The notes under the pieces are model-generated. The model made no database searches and was not told where the DNA came from. It worked only from the letters and a program-made list of their open reading frames with translations. The translations under genes and the position numbers were made by a program. DNA of 21,027 nucleotides, taken from the NCBI GenBank assembly GCA_913042885.1, contig CAJWLW010000054.1, positions 1 through 21,027 on the forward strand, read 5' to 3'. Numbering within the stretch: the stretch's first letter is position 1; every line of letters begins with the position of its first letter. Origin of the DNA: an uncultured Lentisphaeria bacterium. GTDB taxonomy: Bacteria > Verrucomicrobiota > Lentisphaeria > JABSQK01 > CAJWLW01. Below are positions 13,952 to 21,027 of the stretch, one piece after another.

Positions 13952-15013
13952 ATGGCAAAACTATTTTCCATGCAGGCGCCCGGGAAGATCATCATCAGCG
14001 GTGAGCACGCTGTTGTCCACGGTGCCCCGGCACTCGTTACCGCGGTGAACCGCTATGCTCGCGTGGAGATAATCCGCAAACGTGCTGTCGGCATCGATTT
14101 CAACCTGCGCGACTTTGATCAGCGAACAGCATTTGAGGCGAACGAGCTCAGTGATCTTTATGACACATCGGTGGCCCGGCGCGAGGCGTTTAGCAGGGAT
14201 GAGTTTCAACAAGGCGACATCCTGGTGCACCCATCCGAGCTCATTCCGCTGGCCTACGAAACGATGCGCCGAGACGCCGCCTCGACTGGCTCAGGACCGT
14301 CCAATGCCGATGTCGATGGCGATGGCGTACTGGTGACAGTCGACACCGACATCCCGATCGGTTGCGGCATGGGCGCTTCATCGGCGGTGATTGTCGGTGT
14401 GCTGGCGACGGCTGCGAATTTTTTTCGGCATCGCGTCAGCGACGACCGGTTGTACGAGCTGGCCGTGCATTGTGAGCGGTTCCAACACCTCCGGCCGAGC
14501 GGTGCCGATCCTTATACGTGCCTGCACGGCGGCTGCCTGCGATTCTGCCAGGGTAATGTGGAAAAGTCCTTGCCAACAGAGCCGCTTCCCATGTATCTTG
14601 CCAATTCGGGAACGCGGGCCGCGACAACCGGTGAGTGTGTACGGCAGGTCGGCCATCGTTTCGGCGACACCGATATCTGGGATGACTTCACAGCCGTCAC
14701 CGACGCAATCGATGCGGCTATCGACGGCAACGACACCGCGGCATTGTACGACGGCGTCCGCCGCAACGATGAATTGCTGCGGCGCATCGGTGTCGTGCCG
14801 GAGCGGGTGGGGCGCTTTATCGACGAAGTTTCGGCAACCGGCGGTGCTGCCAAGATCACCGGCGCCGGCTCTATTCGCGGCGATGCCGGCGGCATGGTGC
14901 TGATTTTTGCGGAGTCCGCACCGGTGGATCTGTGTGCCGCGTACGGATACGAACTGTTGGATTTAGAAGGAGAAGCTCGTGGTGTCCACGATACGGACTT
15001 CAGCGCCGGGTAA
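13952..15013 (+). CDS. GHMP kinase, probable mevalonate kinase
   Basis: Predicted cytoplasmic ATP-dependent kinase of the mevalonate pathway, 353 aa. GHMP motifs in order: 'APGKIIISGEHAVVHGAPAL' (9-28), the ATP loop 'IPIGCGMGASSAVIVG' (134-149), 'RPSGADPYTCLHGG' (181-194) with Asp186 at the catalytic-base position of mevalonate kinases, 'LANSGTRAATTGECVRQV', and the C-terminal 'AAKITGAGSIRGDAGGM' in place of the usual GAGGGG loop. The PSGxD and T-G-E-x-V pattern favours mevalonate kinase. Phosphomevalonate kinase is the alternative, because a second GHMP kinase lies next to it. No strong ribosome-binding site precedes the ATG at 13952 (a second ATG is at 13970). Its 3' end overlaps the next gene by 35 nt. 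Confidence 0.75.
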   Translation: MAKLFSMQAPGKIIISGEHAVVHGAPALVTAVNRYARVEIIRKRAVGIDFNLRDFDQRTAFEANELSDLYDTSVARREAFSRDEFQQGDILVHPSELIPLAYETMRRDAASTGSGPSNADVDGDGVLVTVDTDIPIGCGMGASSAVIVGVLATAANFFRHRVSDDRLYELAVHCERFQHLRPSGADPYTCLHGGCLRFCQGNVEKSLPTEPLPMYLANSGTRAATTGECVRQVGHRFGDTDIWDDFTAVTDAIDAAIDGNDTAALYDGVRRNDELLRRIGVVPERVGRFIDEVSATGGAAKITGAGSIRGDAGGMVLIFAESAPVDLCAAYGYELLDLEGEARGVHDTDFSAG

Positions 15014-15902
15014 ACTGATGCTGCTCGGTGAGCATGCCGTACTGCATGGCTGTCATTGCCTGGTCTGTGCCATCGACCGGCGCATAACCGTGACGTTGAG
15101 GCCACGCCCGGATGCGATCGTGACGATCACTGCCGGTTTCGGTCGGTATGAAGGCCGTTTGCCGGAGTTGCCCGATGACGAGTGCTTCCGGTTTGTGCTG
15201 GCTGCATTGCGCCGCCACTCCGATGTCCTGCCGAGCGGTTGTGACCTGGTCATCGAGAGCGATTTCCCAAATGTCTCCGGCCTCGGTTCATCGGCCGCGG
15301 TCACGGTCGCGGCTATCGCGGCAGCGTTTGTATGGTGTGATCTTTCCTGGTCTGCCGATGTTCTGCATGCCGCCAGTCTGGCAGTGATTCGTGACGTGCA
15401 GGGCACCGGTGCCGGCGCCGATGCGGCCGCCAGTACCTTCGGTGGCCTGCTCGAGTACTGTGCCGACCCGATCAGTCAGCGCCAGGTCAAGCACATACCA
15501 CCGATCGAAGTGCTGTACTCCGGCCGCAAAGCCCACACAGCCGAAGTCGTCGCCGAACTCGAGGCGCGGCGTCGGGAGAATCCGCACCAGATCGACGCGA
15601 TCTTTCACGCCATGAACGAAGGCTGCGGGCTGGCTGTCAACGCCGGTGCTGCCGGAGACTGGCAGAAGTTCGGCGAGATTATCAACCGTAATCACGAGTT
15701 GATGACAGAACTCGGCTTGAGCGATACGAACCTCGACAGTCTGGTCCATGATCTGCAGGCCGATCCCGGCATCAGCGGTGCCAAACTTTCCGGGGCCGGC
15801 AAGGGCGACTGCATTGTTGGTATCGGTCACGTCGAAAATGCCGGATTTGCACACGAGCGCCTGGGCCTGCAAATCACCAGGCGGGGCGTCGAGGTGGCGT
15901 GA
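14979..15902 (+). CDS. GHMP kinase, mevalonate or phosphomevalonate kinase
   Basis: This is the second ATP-dependent kinase of the block, 307 aa. Motifs are 'SAPGKLMLLGEHAVLHG' (8-24), ATP loop 'VSGLGSSAAVTVAAIAAAF' (99-117), 'QGTGAGADAAASTFGGLLEY' (141-160) with Asp148, and 'SGAKLSGAGKGDCIVGIG' near the end. The N-terminus and 'INRNHELMTELGLSD' look like mevalonate kinase, while 'GxGADAAAS' and the Asp-Cys of 'GKGDC' recall phosphomevalonate kinase, so the exact step is open. The start is GTG (14979, or the adjacent GTG 14982), supported by AGAAGGAGAA at 14965-14974. It overlaps the preceding gene by 35 nt in another frame, implying coupled translation. Confidence 0.75.
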   Translation: MVSTIRTSAPGKLMLLGEHAVLHGCHCLVCAIDRRITVTLRPRPDAIVTITAGFGRYEGRLPELPDDECFRFVLAALRRHSDVLPSGCDLVIESDFPNVSGLGSSAAVTVAAIAAAFVWCDLSWSADVLHAASLAVIRDVQGTGAGADAAASTFGGLLEYCADPISQRQVKHIPPIEVLYSGRKAHTAEVVAELEARRRENPHQIDAIFHAMNEGCGLAVNAGAAGDWQKFGEIINRNHELMTELGLSDTNLDSLVHDLQADPGISGAKLSGAGKGDCIVGIGHVENAGFAHERLGLQITRRGVEVA

Positions 15903-15969
15903 TGTCTACGGCCGGAACGGTGCCAAGACAGGCGTGAATCCCGCGGAAGGCAAGGACTATCGGGTTGGC

Positions 15970-15978
15970 TGTTAGAAT
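15970..15978 (+). promoter_or_regulatory. Possible extended -10 promoter upstream of mvaD
   Basis: TG-T-TAGAAT (15970-15978) fits the extended -10 form TGnTATAAT with one mismatch, about 80 nt before the mvaD ATG. No -35 hexamer is found at the right spacing. The 157-nt gap before mvaD, unlike the overlap between the two kinases, makes a separate promoter plausible. Confidence 0.25.
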
Positions 15979-16059
15979 ACAAACATGCTTCGGTGCTTCA
16001 TGAATATCGAACTACGTTACTTTTAGTCGAAACAAATCACAAAAGGAGCGCACGCCCGG

Positions 16060-17127
16060 ATGACGAGAAGACAGGAAATCGTTCGTGAACTGACCGCACA
16101 CACCACTGGCAGCCCGAAGACCGAGGCCCAGGCATTTGCGCCGGCGAATGTGGCGCTGTGCAAGTACTGGGGCAAACGCGACGCCGATCTCAATCTGCCG
16201 GTCAGTTCGAGCCTCTCGATCTCGCTTGGCAGCCTCGGCACGACAACCGAGCTGCGACTCCGGCAAGGTGCCGATCACATCGTGTCCGATTGCCTGGAGC
16301 TGTCGCCGGACGACAAGTTCTGTACGCGTCTGTCCGCATTTCTCGATCTGTTCCGGCCCGATGCCGACACTGGCTTCATCGTCGAAACGCAGAACACCGT
16401 GCCGACAGCGGCGGGACTGGCGTCATCGGCCTCCGGTTATGCGGCGCTGGTGCTGGCGCTGGACGATCTGTTCCAATGGCAATTGAACCGCGAGCAGCTC
16501 TCGATCCTGGCTCGGCTCGGCAGCGGCAGCGCAGCTCGCTCGGTGTACAACGGTTTCGTCGTCTGGCATTGCGGTACTTCCGACGGCGGCATGGATAGTG
16601 TTGCCGAGCGGATCACCGGCGAATGGCCGGAACTGCGCGTCGGCGTGGTCATCGTTTCAGACTCCGAAAAACCGATCGGCTCGCGCGAGGCGATGGCGCG
16701 TACGGTCGCTTCGAGCCCGTTTTTCGACCGCTGGGAAGCGGTGGCCGATGCAGACATGCAGCAGTTGCGGGAGGCTATCGGCAACCATGCCTTCGAATTG
16801 CTCGGGACGACGGCGGAGTCAAATGCCATGGCCATGCACGCTTTGATGCTGGCTTCGTGGCCGCCGGTGTTGTACTGGACCGGCGCGACCATCGATGTCC
16901 TGCAGCGTGTTTGGGCTCTGCGGGAGGACGGTGTGCCGGTATACTGCACGATCGATGCCGGACCGAACGTCAAGCTGCTGTTTCTCGACGAGGCCGAGGC
17001 ACGAGTGCGTGAGGCCTTCGAGGAGGCGACGATTATCCAGCCCTTTGGGGAGTTGGACGAGCGCGGAGACTGGTGGTGCTATTTCAACCGCGCGGGGCTC
17101 TCGCGAACTTCAGTTGACCGGAGCTGA
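16060..17127 (+). CDS. mvaD: Diphosphomevalonate decarboxylase
   Basis: The enzyme makes isopentenyl diphosphate from mevalonate 5-diphosphate by ATP-dependent phosphorylation and decarboxylation, the last step of the classical mevalonate pathway. The product is 355 aa. Diagnostic motifs are all present: 'APANVALCKYWGKRD' with Lys35, 'NLPVSSSLSISLGSLGTTTE', the ATP loop 'NTVPTAAGLASSASGYAALV' (112-131), 'RLGSGSAARSVYNGFVVW' with Arg160, and 'VYCTIDAGPNVKLL' with catalytic Asp299. The set separates it from the phosphorylating-only mevalonate-3-kinases. AAGGAG at 16043-16048 supports the ATG at 16060. It follows the two kinases, so the window holds the route from mevalonate to IPP. Its last 44 nt overlap the convergent gene on the minus strand. 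Confidence 0.95.
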   Translation: MTRRQEIVRELTAHTTGSPKTEAQAFAPANVALCKYWGKRDADLNLPVSSSLSISLGSLGTTTELRLRQGADHIVSDCLELSPDDKFCTRLSAFLDLFRPDADTGFIVETQNTVPTAAGLASSASGYAALVLALDDLFQWQLNREQLSILARLGSGSAARSVYNGFVVWHCGTSDGGMDSVAERITGEWPELRVGVVIVSDSEKPIGSREAMARTVASSPFFDRWEAVADADMQQLREAIGNHAFELLGTTAESNAMAMHALMLASWPPVLYWTGATIDVLQRVWALREDGVPVYCTIDAGPNVKLLFLDEAEARVREAFEEATIIQPFGELDERGDWWCYFNRAGLSRTSVDRS

Positions 17128-18313
17128 CTTTGAGGCAGATCATGGCGTACGGCGTGGCAAGCTCCGGTACGGATTCCCAGAAACGTCCGTCGGTGTTGGC
17201 CCATGAACCGTCGTCGTGCTGCAGCGACCGCAGCTCGGCAATGATGTCGTTACGCCAGTGATGTCGGACGCCGTCGGCATCGGTCAGGACGTTGACACCG
17301 TATGCGTCCAACGCTTTCGCCATGGTGTGCAGATAGTAATAGCGGCCCTGCTGGCCCATGCCCGGATTTTCCTTCAGCGTATAGTTGTGGCGCAGATAGT
17401 CGATAGCGCCCTTGACGCGGACATCGTTTCGATCGAGCCGGGCGTAGATCATTGTCTTGAGACCGGCATAGGTCATACTGCCGGAACTGATAAGTTCGGA
17501 CTTGGCGCCGTCGGTTGCCGAGTGATCGCCCGCTTTGCTCTCGAACGGCCGGTAAATGAAGCCGCCACGATCGGATGCCTGCAGACTGACATACGGCTGG
17601 ATGTTCAACTCCGGCAGATTCTGGCACTGCGTCAGAAAGACCGTCACGTCCTGCCACATTTTGTCGATCCGGGCGGCCGCAGATGTGTCACTGCTGAAGG
17701 GTTCACGGTCCAGGTAATCGGTCACGTACAGAGCCTCTGCGGCCCACGAACCATTCGACAGATCAGCGCGTCCGGTTTTGCCGTAGCCGATGCCGCCGAA
17801 GTCGACTTTGTCCGGATCGTTGAACTGCGAGGTCTGCAGATAACGCCGTGCCGCGCGCATCTTTGCTTCGTCTCCGGGACGGTTCACCAGCGCCATGGTA
17901 ATCAGTGCAATGGCCGTGGTATAATTGGGGTAGTTAGCACTCTCTTTGCGGGAGCGTTCGGCCGGGAAGATTGCGCCGTCGTCCTGGATAAAGGACAGCA
18001 TGTAGTCCATGGCGCGGGCGATGGCCTCGTCACGTTTGGCGATGTCCGCAACATCGACGTTGTGAATCGCCATGATTGCCAACCCCGTGAGGGCAGGGTG
18101 CCGGCCCCAGGCGCCGTCGTCGGCTTGGCCTGTCAGCATGAATTCGGCGCCTTGTTTCAGTATTGGCGCGACCTGTTCCGCGTGGTCGAGTGCCGCGACT
18201 TGCTGAGTCTGCTGCGCTTGAGGGTTCTCGGCGGCGCTGATCCGGATGGTTTGGATGACGATAGCGAGGAGAACCGCGGTGACTGCAAAGATGGCGATGC
18301 GTAAGGTAAGCAT
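17084..18313 (-). CDS. Secreted prenyltransferase/squalene-oxidase-repeat (alpha/alpha toroid) protein
   Basis: The product is 409 aa. The N-terminus 'MLTLRIAIFAVTAVLLAIVI' is a signal peptide or anchor, so the protein acts outside the cytoplasm. The body has repeats of the terpene-cyclase toroid type: 'GQADDGAWGRHPALTGLAIM' (62-81), 'YMLSFIQDDGAIFP', 'RYLQTSQFNDPDKVDFGGIG' and 'LRSLQHDDGSWANTDGRFW'. It lacks a DxDD protonation motif and the length (about 640) of squalene-hopene cyclase, so cyclase activity is unlikely. Such proteins are common, mostly uncharacterised, in Planctomycetes/Verrucomicrobia-type genomes, to my knowledge. The end overlaps mvaD tail to tail by 44 nt. Its closeness to isoprenoid genes may be coincidental. 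Confidence 0.8.
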   Translation of the reverse strand: MLTLRIAIFAVTAVLLAIVIQTIRISAAENPQAQQTQQVAALDHAEQVAPILKQGAEFMLTGQADDGAWGRHPALTGLAIMAIHNVDVADIAKRDEAIARAMDYMLSFIQDDGAIFPAERSRKESANYPNYTTAIALITMALVNRPGDEAKMRAARRYLQTSQFNDPDKVDFGGIGYGKTGRADLSNGSWAAEALYVTDYLDREPFSSDTSAAARIDKMWQDVTVFLTQCQNLPELNIQPYVSLQASDRGGFIYRPFESKAGDHSATDGAKSELISSGSMTYAGLKTMIYARLDRNDVRVKGAIDYLRHNYTLKENPGMGQQGRYYYLHTMAKALDAYGVNVLTDADGVRHHWRNDIIAELRSLQHDDGSWANTDGRFWESVPELATPYAMICLKVSSGQLKFARAPRG

Positions 18314-18345
18314 ATTAATTTCAGCACCCTCAACGGTGTAAAGTC

Positions 18346-18373
18346 AATATAAAATTATTTTTGTGAACAGCAA
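18346..18373 (-). promoter_or_regulatory. Candidate promoter of the secreted repeat gene
   Basis: On the minus strand TTGCTG (18373-18368) and TATATT (18351-18346) are separated by 16 nt and lie about 32 nt before the ATG of the secreted toroid protein. The -10 matches the sigma70 consensus at five of six positions, the -35 at the conserved TTG only. The surroundings are AT-rich. Visual match only. Confidence 0.3.
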
Positions 18374-18460
18374 ACCCGCTGCCGTCGAATTTCACTGTTA
18401 AAGGGCTACAGTCAATTCGATCCCGGACGAACTTGAAAGTTTTTTACTGGAGGAGCAACT

Positions 18461-18877
18461 ATGAATTCTCTCTTACACGCACATTCAGGGTGGCGCTACC
18501 TGGTGATCGCGGCATGTGCGGTTGCGCTGGTCAATCTGCTGAGCGGCACGTTGAAACCGCGGGCGTGGCGTCGGGCGGATCGCGTGATGACTCTGGCGTT
18601 TGTCATTGCGGTCGACCTGCAGTTGCTGATGGGGCTGGTGCTGTGGATCTGGAAGCAGCTGGCGGATGTGCCGCAACGGGCGCCCTGGGAGCATCTGATC
18701 ACGATGTTTGTCGTACTTGTGCTTGCGCACTCGGCGGTCAGGCAGACGAAACGTGCCGAGCTGGACAGCGACAAGTTCAAGCAGGCCTTCAGCCGCCTGC
18801 TGATTGCGGCGATCGTCATGGGCGTCGGTGTCTGGAGAATCACAACAGCTACGATGGACAGCAGTGCGGCTGGATAA
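18461..18877 (+). CDS. Conserved four-helix membrane protein
   Basis: This integral membrane protein of 138 aa has four hydrophobic helices at about 12-28, 43-63, 78-95 and 110-125. Conserved-looking polar residues are 'HAHSGWRYLV' (His6, His8), 'VDLQLLMGLVLW' with Asp52 and Gln54 in helix 2, 'WEHLITMFVVLVLAHSAVR' with His78 and His90, and 'DKFKQAFSRLLIAAIV'. I recall similar 'HSGWRW...QLLLGL...EH' proteins in Bacteroidetes and others, sometimes labelled cytochrome b-like. The histidines would allow haem binding but nothing proves it. A perfect GGAGGAG (18449-18455) sets the start at 18461. It overlaps the next gene by about 14 nt. Confidence 0.75.
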   Translation: MNSLLHAHSGWRYLVIAACAVALVNLLSGTLKPRAWRRADRVMTLAFVIAVDLQLLMGLVLWIWKQLADVPQRAPWEHLITMFVVLVLAHSAVRQTKRAELDSDKFKQAFSRLLIAAIVMGVGVWRITTATMDSSAAG

Positions 18878-20732
18878 GCGAAGATTTCTTTATGTTCTCG
18901 GCGGCATCACACTGGTCGGTTTGCTGCTGCGCCTGTACATCGGCTGGCAGTTCATGCAGGTCGACCCACTGGTCAAGTCGCCGGCGGCGACGACCGACAT
19001 GGCGACGTACCTGGAGAACGCGCGGGCCGTGCTCGCAGGTACCTACGATTACAGCGAGGGCTTCTACTATCAGCCGTTCTACTATGCCGTGTTCCTGCCT
19101 GCCGTTTTCAAAGTGTTCGGTGTTGGCGCGAGCGGTGTCATTATTGTCCAGAGTCTGCTTGGAGCGGCATGCATCTGGCTGGCGGGTCTGGCGGCGGCAC
19201 GGCTGTTCGGCAAGCGCACCGGTATTTGCGCGGCGGTGATCCTGGCGCTGTCGCGCATGCACATCTTCTACACGCCGTACATGCTGATGGCGGTGGTGCA
19301 GAGCTTCTGGGTGATGCTGCTGTTCTACACCTCTGTTGCGGCATGCCGTCGCCGCCAATGGTGGTACTGGGCAGTTGTCGGTGTGGTAGCGGGATTTTCG
19401 GTCATTACCCGCGGCAACATGATTCTTTTCGTACCGCTGATCGGGTTTCTCGCACTGTGGGTTCATCGTCGACGCAAGAGGCTGGCGGTTGCTGCGGTCG
19501 CCGTGCTGGCGGCCGCATCGTACTTGCCGCAACTGCCGTTTGCGATCGTCAATTATCAGGCGCACGGCGGCTGGGTCGGTGCCTCGTCTGCTACGGCGTC
19601 GGTGCTGGCACTGGGCAACACACCGGAATCGCCGCCGGGCGGTCGCGAGCCGTGGATGCTGGCGGGGCCGATGGAGTACCCGCTGTCGTACGGTGAATGG
19701 AATCGTCAGGCCAAGCTGCCGGAAGGCGAGGGCGGCATCTCCCTGTTTGAAAACACCTGGCGCTGGTTCAGCCGTGAGCCCCTGGCGTATCTGGAACTGA
19801 AGGGGCGCATGTTTCTGCTGTTCTGGAATCGTATCGAGGTGCCGAACAATGTGTCGATCATTTCCGGCCGGCCTTCGCCGGTGCATCGATTGCTGCAGTC
19901 GCCGGTATTCTTCGGCTTCGCAATTTTCGGGAGCCTGGCTGTGGCCGGCATGATCCTGGCATTGATGAACCGACGCCGGCGCATGCTGCTGTGGTATGGC
20001 GTCGGGTTCGTCATGCTCTATTGCGCCTCGATCGTTCTTTTCTATGTGCTGGCACGCTTCCGTTTGCCGCTGGTGCCGGTGCTTTGTGTCTTTGCCGGCT
20101 ATCCGGTCGGCCTGCTGTGGGGATACTGGCGGCGCCCGCAACGGCAGAAGGTTGATCGGCGACCGTTGGCGTACCGCCTCGGAGTGACGGCGCTGGCATT
20201 TCTGCTGGTCTGCGCTGGCTTCGATCTCTACTCGATCGGTTGGGAGCCGACGGTCCTGCGCATAGCCCGGCCAAACGGGGTCGAAGTGGTGCTGACGGAT
20301 CGGGTGATAGTGAAGGACCACGGGCCGTTTTTATTCGGCGGCTGGGCACCGTACCCGATCCGCTCTGAGTTGACTGTCGAGAAGACGTTTGCGTTGTCCG
20401 CAATGCCGGTGGACGCGGCGACCTGGCGGGTTCGTCTGGCGCTTGGGCTGACCAGCGCCCCCAGTGGGAAGTTGCCGTCGATCAACGTCAATAGTCAGAC
20501 ACTGACAGCAGTGCCGGACGGGCAGGGAATCGGCTGGGTGACTTACCCATTACGGGCTGCTGACTACTTGATGCTGGACGAACGCACGTTGAGGGTCCGT
20601 CTGCGTTGCAGCCCGGCGACATCGCCTGGTGTGGCGCTGGTATTCGATACCAAGCGGAAGTACGGCCGAACGGAATGTGCATCGGAAGTGCCGGACGGTG
20701 AGCTAGTTATCGAACTTATCGCTGACCAGTAG
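18864..20732 (+). CDS. GT-C-type membrane glycosyltransferase (ArnT/PMT-like) with C-terminal extracytoplasmic domain
   Basis: The product is about 622 aa. Residues about 8-420 hold many hydrophobic helices. The first outer loop is 'DPLVKSPAATTDMATYLENA' with an Asp (45) at the usual catalytic loop position of polyprenyl-phosphate-sugar dependent GT-C enzymes, and 'YYQPFYYAVFLPAVFKVFG' is typical of this superfamily. A last helix ('LAFLLVCAGFDLYSIGW') is followed by about 160 residues without helices ('VEVVLTDRVIVKDHGPFLFG', 'RTLRVRLRCSPA'), a probable beta-rich outer domain. Predicted role: transferring a sugar to a lipid or protein outside the membrane. The start is uncertain: GTG 18864 gives a compact N-terminus overlapping the upstream gene by 14 nt; TTG 18804 is possible. 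Confidence 0.82.
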   Translation: MRLDKRRFLYVLGGITLVGLLLRLYIGWQFMQVDPLVKSPAATTDMATYLENARAVLAGTYDYSEGFYYQPFYYAVFLPAVFKVFGVGASGVIIVQSLLGAACIWLAGLAAARLFGKRTGICAAVILALSRMHIFYTPYMLMAVVQSFWVMLLFYTSVAACRRRQWWYWAVVGVVAGFSVITRGNMILFVPLIGFLALWVHRRRKRLAVAAVAVLAAASYLPQLPFAIVNYQAHGGWVGASSATASVLALGNTPESPPGGREPWMLAGPMEYPLSYGEWNRQAKLPEGEGGISLFENTWRWFSREPLAYLELKGRMFLLFWNRIEVPNNVSIISGRPSPVHRLLQSPVFFGFAIFGSLAVAGMILALMNRRRRMLLWYGVGFVMLYCASIVLFYVLARFRLPLVPVLCVFAGYPVGLLWGYWRRPQRQKVDRRPLAYRLGVTALAFLLVCAGFDLYSIGWEPTVLRIARPNGVEVVLTDRVIVKDHGPFLFGGWAPYPIRSELTVEKTFALSAMPVDAATWRVRLALGLTSAPSGKLPSINVNSQTLTAVPDGQGIGWVTYPLRAADYLMLDERTLRVRLRCSPATSPGVALVFDTKRKYGRTECASEVPDGELVIELIADQ

Positions 20733-20798
20733 TCGGCCGATCCGCCCGCTTCATTCAGCTAAACCATCACACGGATCGACTTCCACAACCGCCTTGAA

Positions 20799-21027
20799 CT
20801 ATACTGCCACAGGTTCCGCAACGACCGGCAGGTAGATATAGAATGTTGTACCGTCGCCGGTGTTGCTTTGTACTTCGATGCCGCCGTTGTGATTTTCGAC
20901 GATGCGATGCACGATACTGAGGCCGAGACCACTGCCGCTGCCTGTCTTCCGGCTTGTGAAAAACGGGCTGAACAAGTTCTCAATCATCGTCTCGTCCATG
21001 CCGCAGCCGCTGTCGGCGACCGCCAGC
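20799..21027 (-). CDS. Sensor histidine kinase, C-terminal part only
   Basis: The gene runs off the right edge; about 75 C-terminal residues are seen. They hold the ATP-binding HATPase motifs: G1 box 'VADSGCGM', F box '[19 protein letters not shown]', and G2 '[20 protein letters not shown]', followed by '[15 protein letters not shown]'. This is the catalytic end of a two-component kinase of NtrB/hybrid style ('[16 protein letters not shown]'). The sensor and the His box lie outside the window. It converges with the glycosyltransferase gene; the 66 nt between them hold only a weak 7-bp inverted repeat. The partner response regulator is not visible. Confidence 0.93.
   Translation of the reverse strand, partial: LAVADSGCGMDETMIENLFSPFFTSRKTGSGSGLGLSIVHRIVENHNGGIEVQSNTGDGTTFYIYLPVVAEPVAV

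Noticed and set aside
13737..14048. 103-codon plus frame overlapping the start of the first GHMP kinase
   Set aside because: It has no homology that I can see and runs through the well-supported kinase start in another frame.
15902..15937. 11-codon frame starting at the TGATG after the second kinase
   Set aside because: It is very short, with no ribosome-binding site or similarity.
17216..18304. 362-codon plus-strand frame
   Set aside because: It is antisense to the secreted toroid-repeat gene and has no domain signature.
17084..18313. Squalene-hopene cyclase
   Set aside because: The protein is about 230 residues too short, has a signal peptide and lacks the DxDD acid motif; only the repeat fold is shared.
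18849..20321. Long open frame (490 codons) on the minus strand
   Set aside because: It lies opposite the glycosyltransferase gene and has low-complexity Arg/His/Gln/Pro composition typical of an antisense frame of GC-rich coding DNA.
20738..20778. CGATCCG / CGGATCG inverted repeat between the glycosyltransferase and the histidine kinase
   Set aside because: Only 7 bp with a 27-nt loop and no T-run; too weak to call a terminator.

Overview
The window is GC-rich bacterial chromosome (my reading; composition was not computed), densely coded, with genes on both strands. L3 and L2 have the style I associate with the Planctomycetes-Verrucomicrobia-Chlamydiae/Lentisphaerae/Kiritimatiellota group: L3 carries 'RGGSIGMC' and 'GRKMPGQMGN', and L2 begins '[17 protein letters not shown]'. 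The lower mevalonate pathway and a secreted prenyltransferase/squalene-oxidase-repeat protein fit that placement. It is an inference from memory, with no database support, and the phylum is uncertain.

Layout. (1) 1-2871, plus strand: 3' end of rpsJ, then rplC, rplD, rplW, rplB and rpsS, the first half of the S10 ribosomal operon. It stops after rpsS; rplV and rpsC do not follow. Two intercistronic hairpins flank rplD. (2) 3095-5189, minus strand: a secreted, highly charged helical protein with three internal repeats, an ECF sigma factor, and a single-pass membrane protein that is probably its anti-sigma factor. This looks like an envelope-signalling unit. (3) 5281-11766, minus strand: a complete peptide ABC importer operon of Yej type (binding protein, two permeases) with two separate Opp/Dpp-type ATPases. 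The YejE-like permease carries an extra extracytoplasmic segment of about 190 residues. (4) 11894-13635: hemD (plus) converging on nagB (minus), with a bidirectional terminator-like stem between them. (5) 13952-17127, plus strand: three GHMP-superfamily enzymes, namely two mevalonate/phosphomevalonate-kinase-like proteins and diphosphomevalonate decarboxylase. Together they can account for mevalonate to isopentenyl diphosphate. Just upstream is a short frame resembling part of a farnesyl-diphosphate synthase. (6) 17084-18313, minus strand: a secreted alpha/alpha-toroid repeat protein overlapping the end of mvaD tail to tail. (7) 18461-20732, plus strand: a four-helix membrane protein and a GT-C-type membrane glycosyltransferase with an extracytoplasmic tail domain. 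(8) 20799-end, minus strand: C-terminus of a sensor histidine kinase.

How they work together. The ribosomal genes are a truncated housekeeping operon. The Yej/Opp genes form one importer, in the order binding protein, permeases, ATPases. The sigma/anti-sigma/secreted-repeat trio probably senses and responds to an envelope condition. The GHMP genes form a pathway block whose product feeds polyprenyl synthesis. No tRNA, rRNA, IS element, CRISPR array or phage gene was seen.
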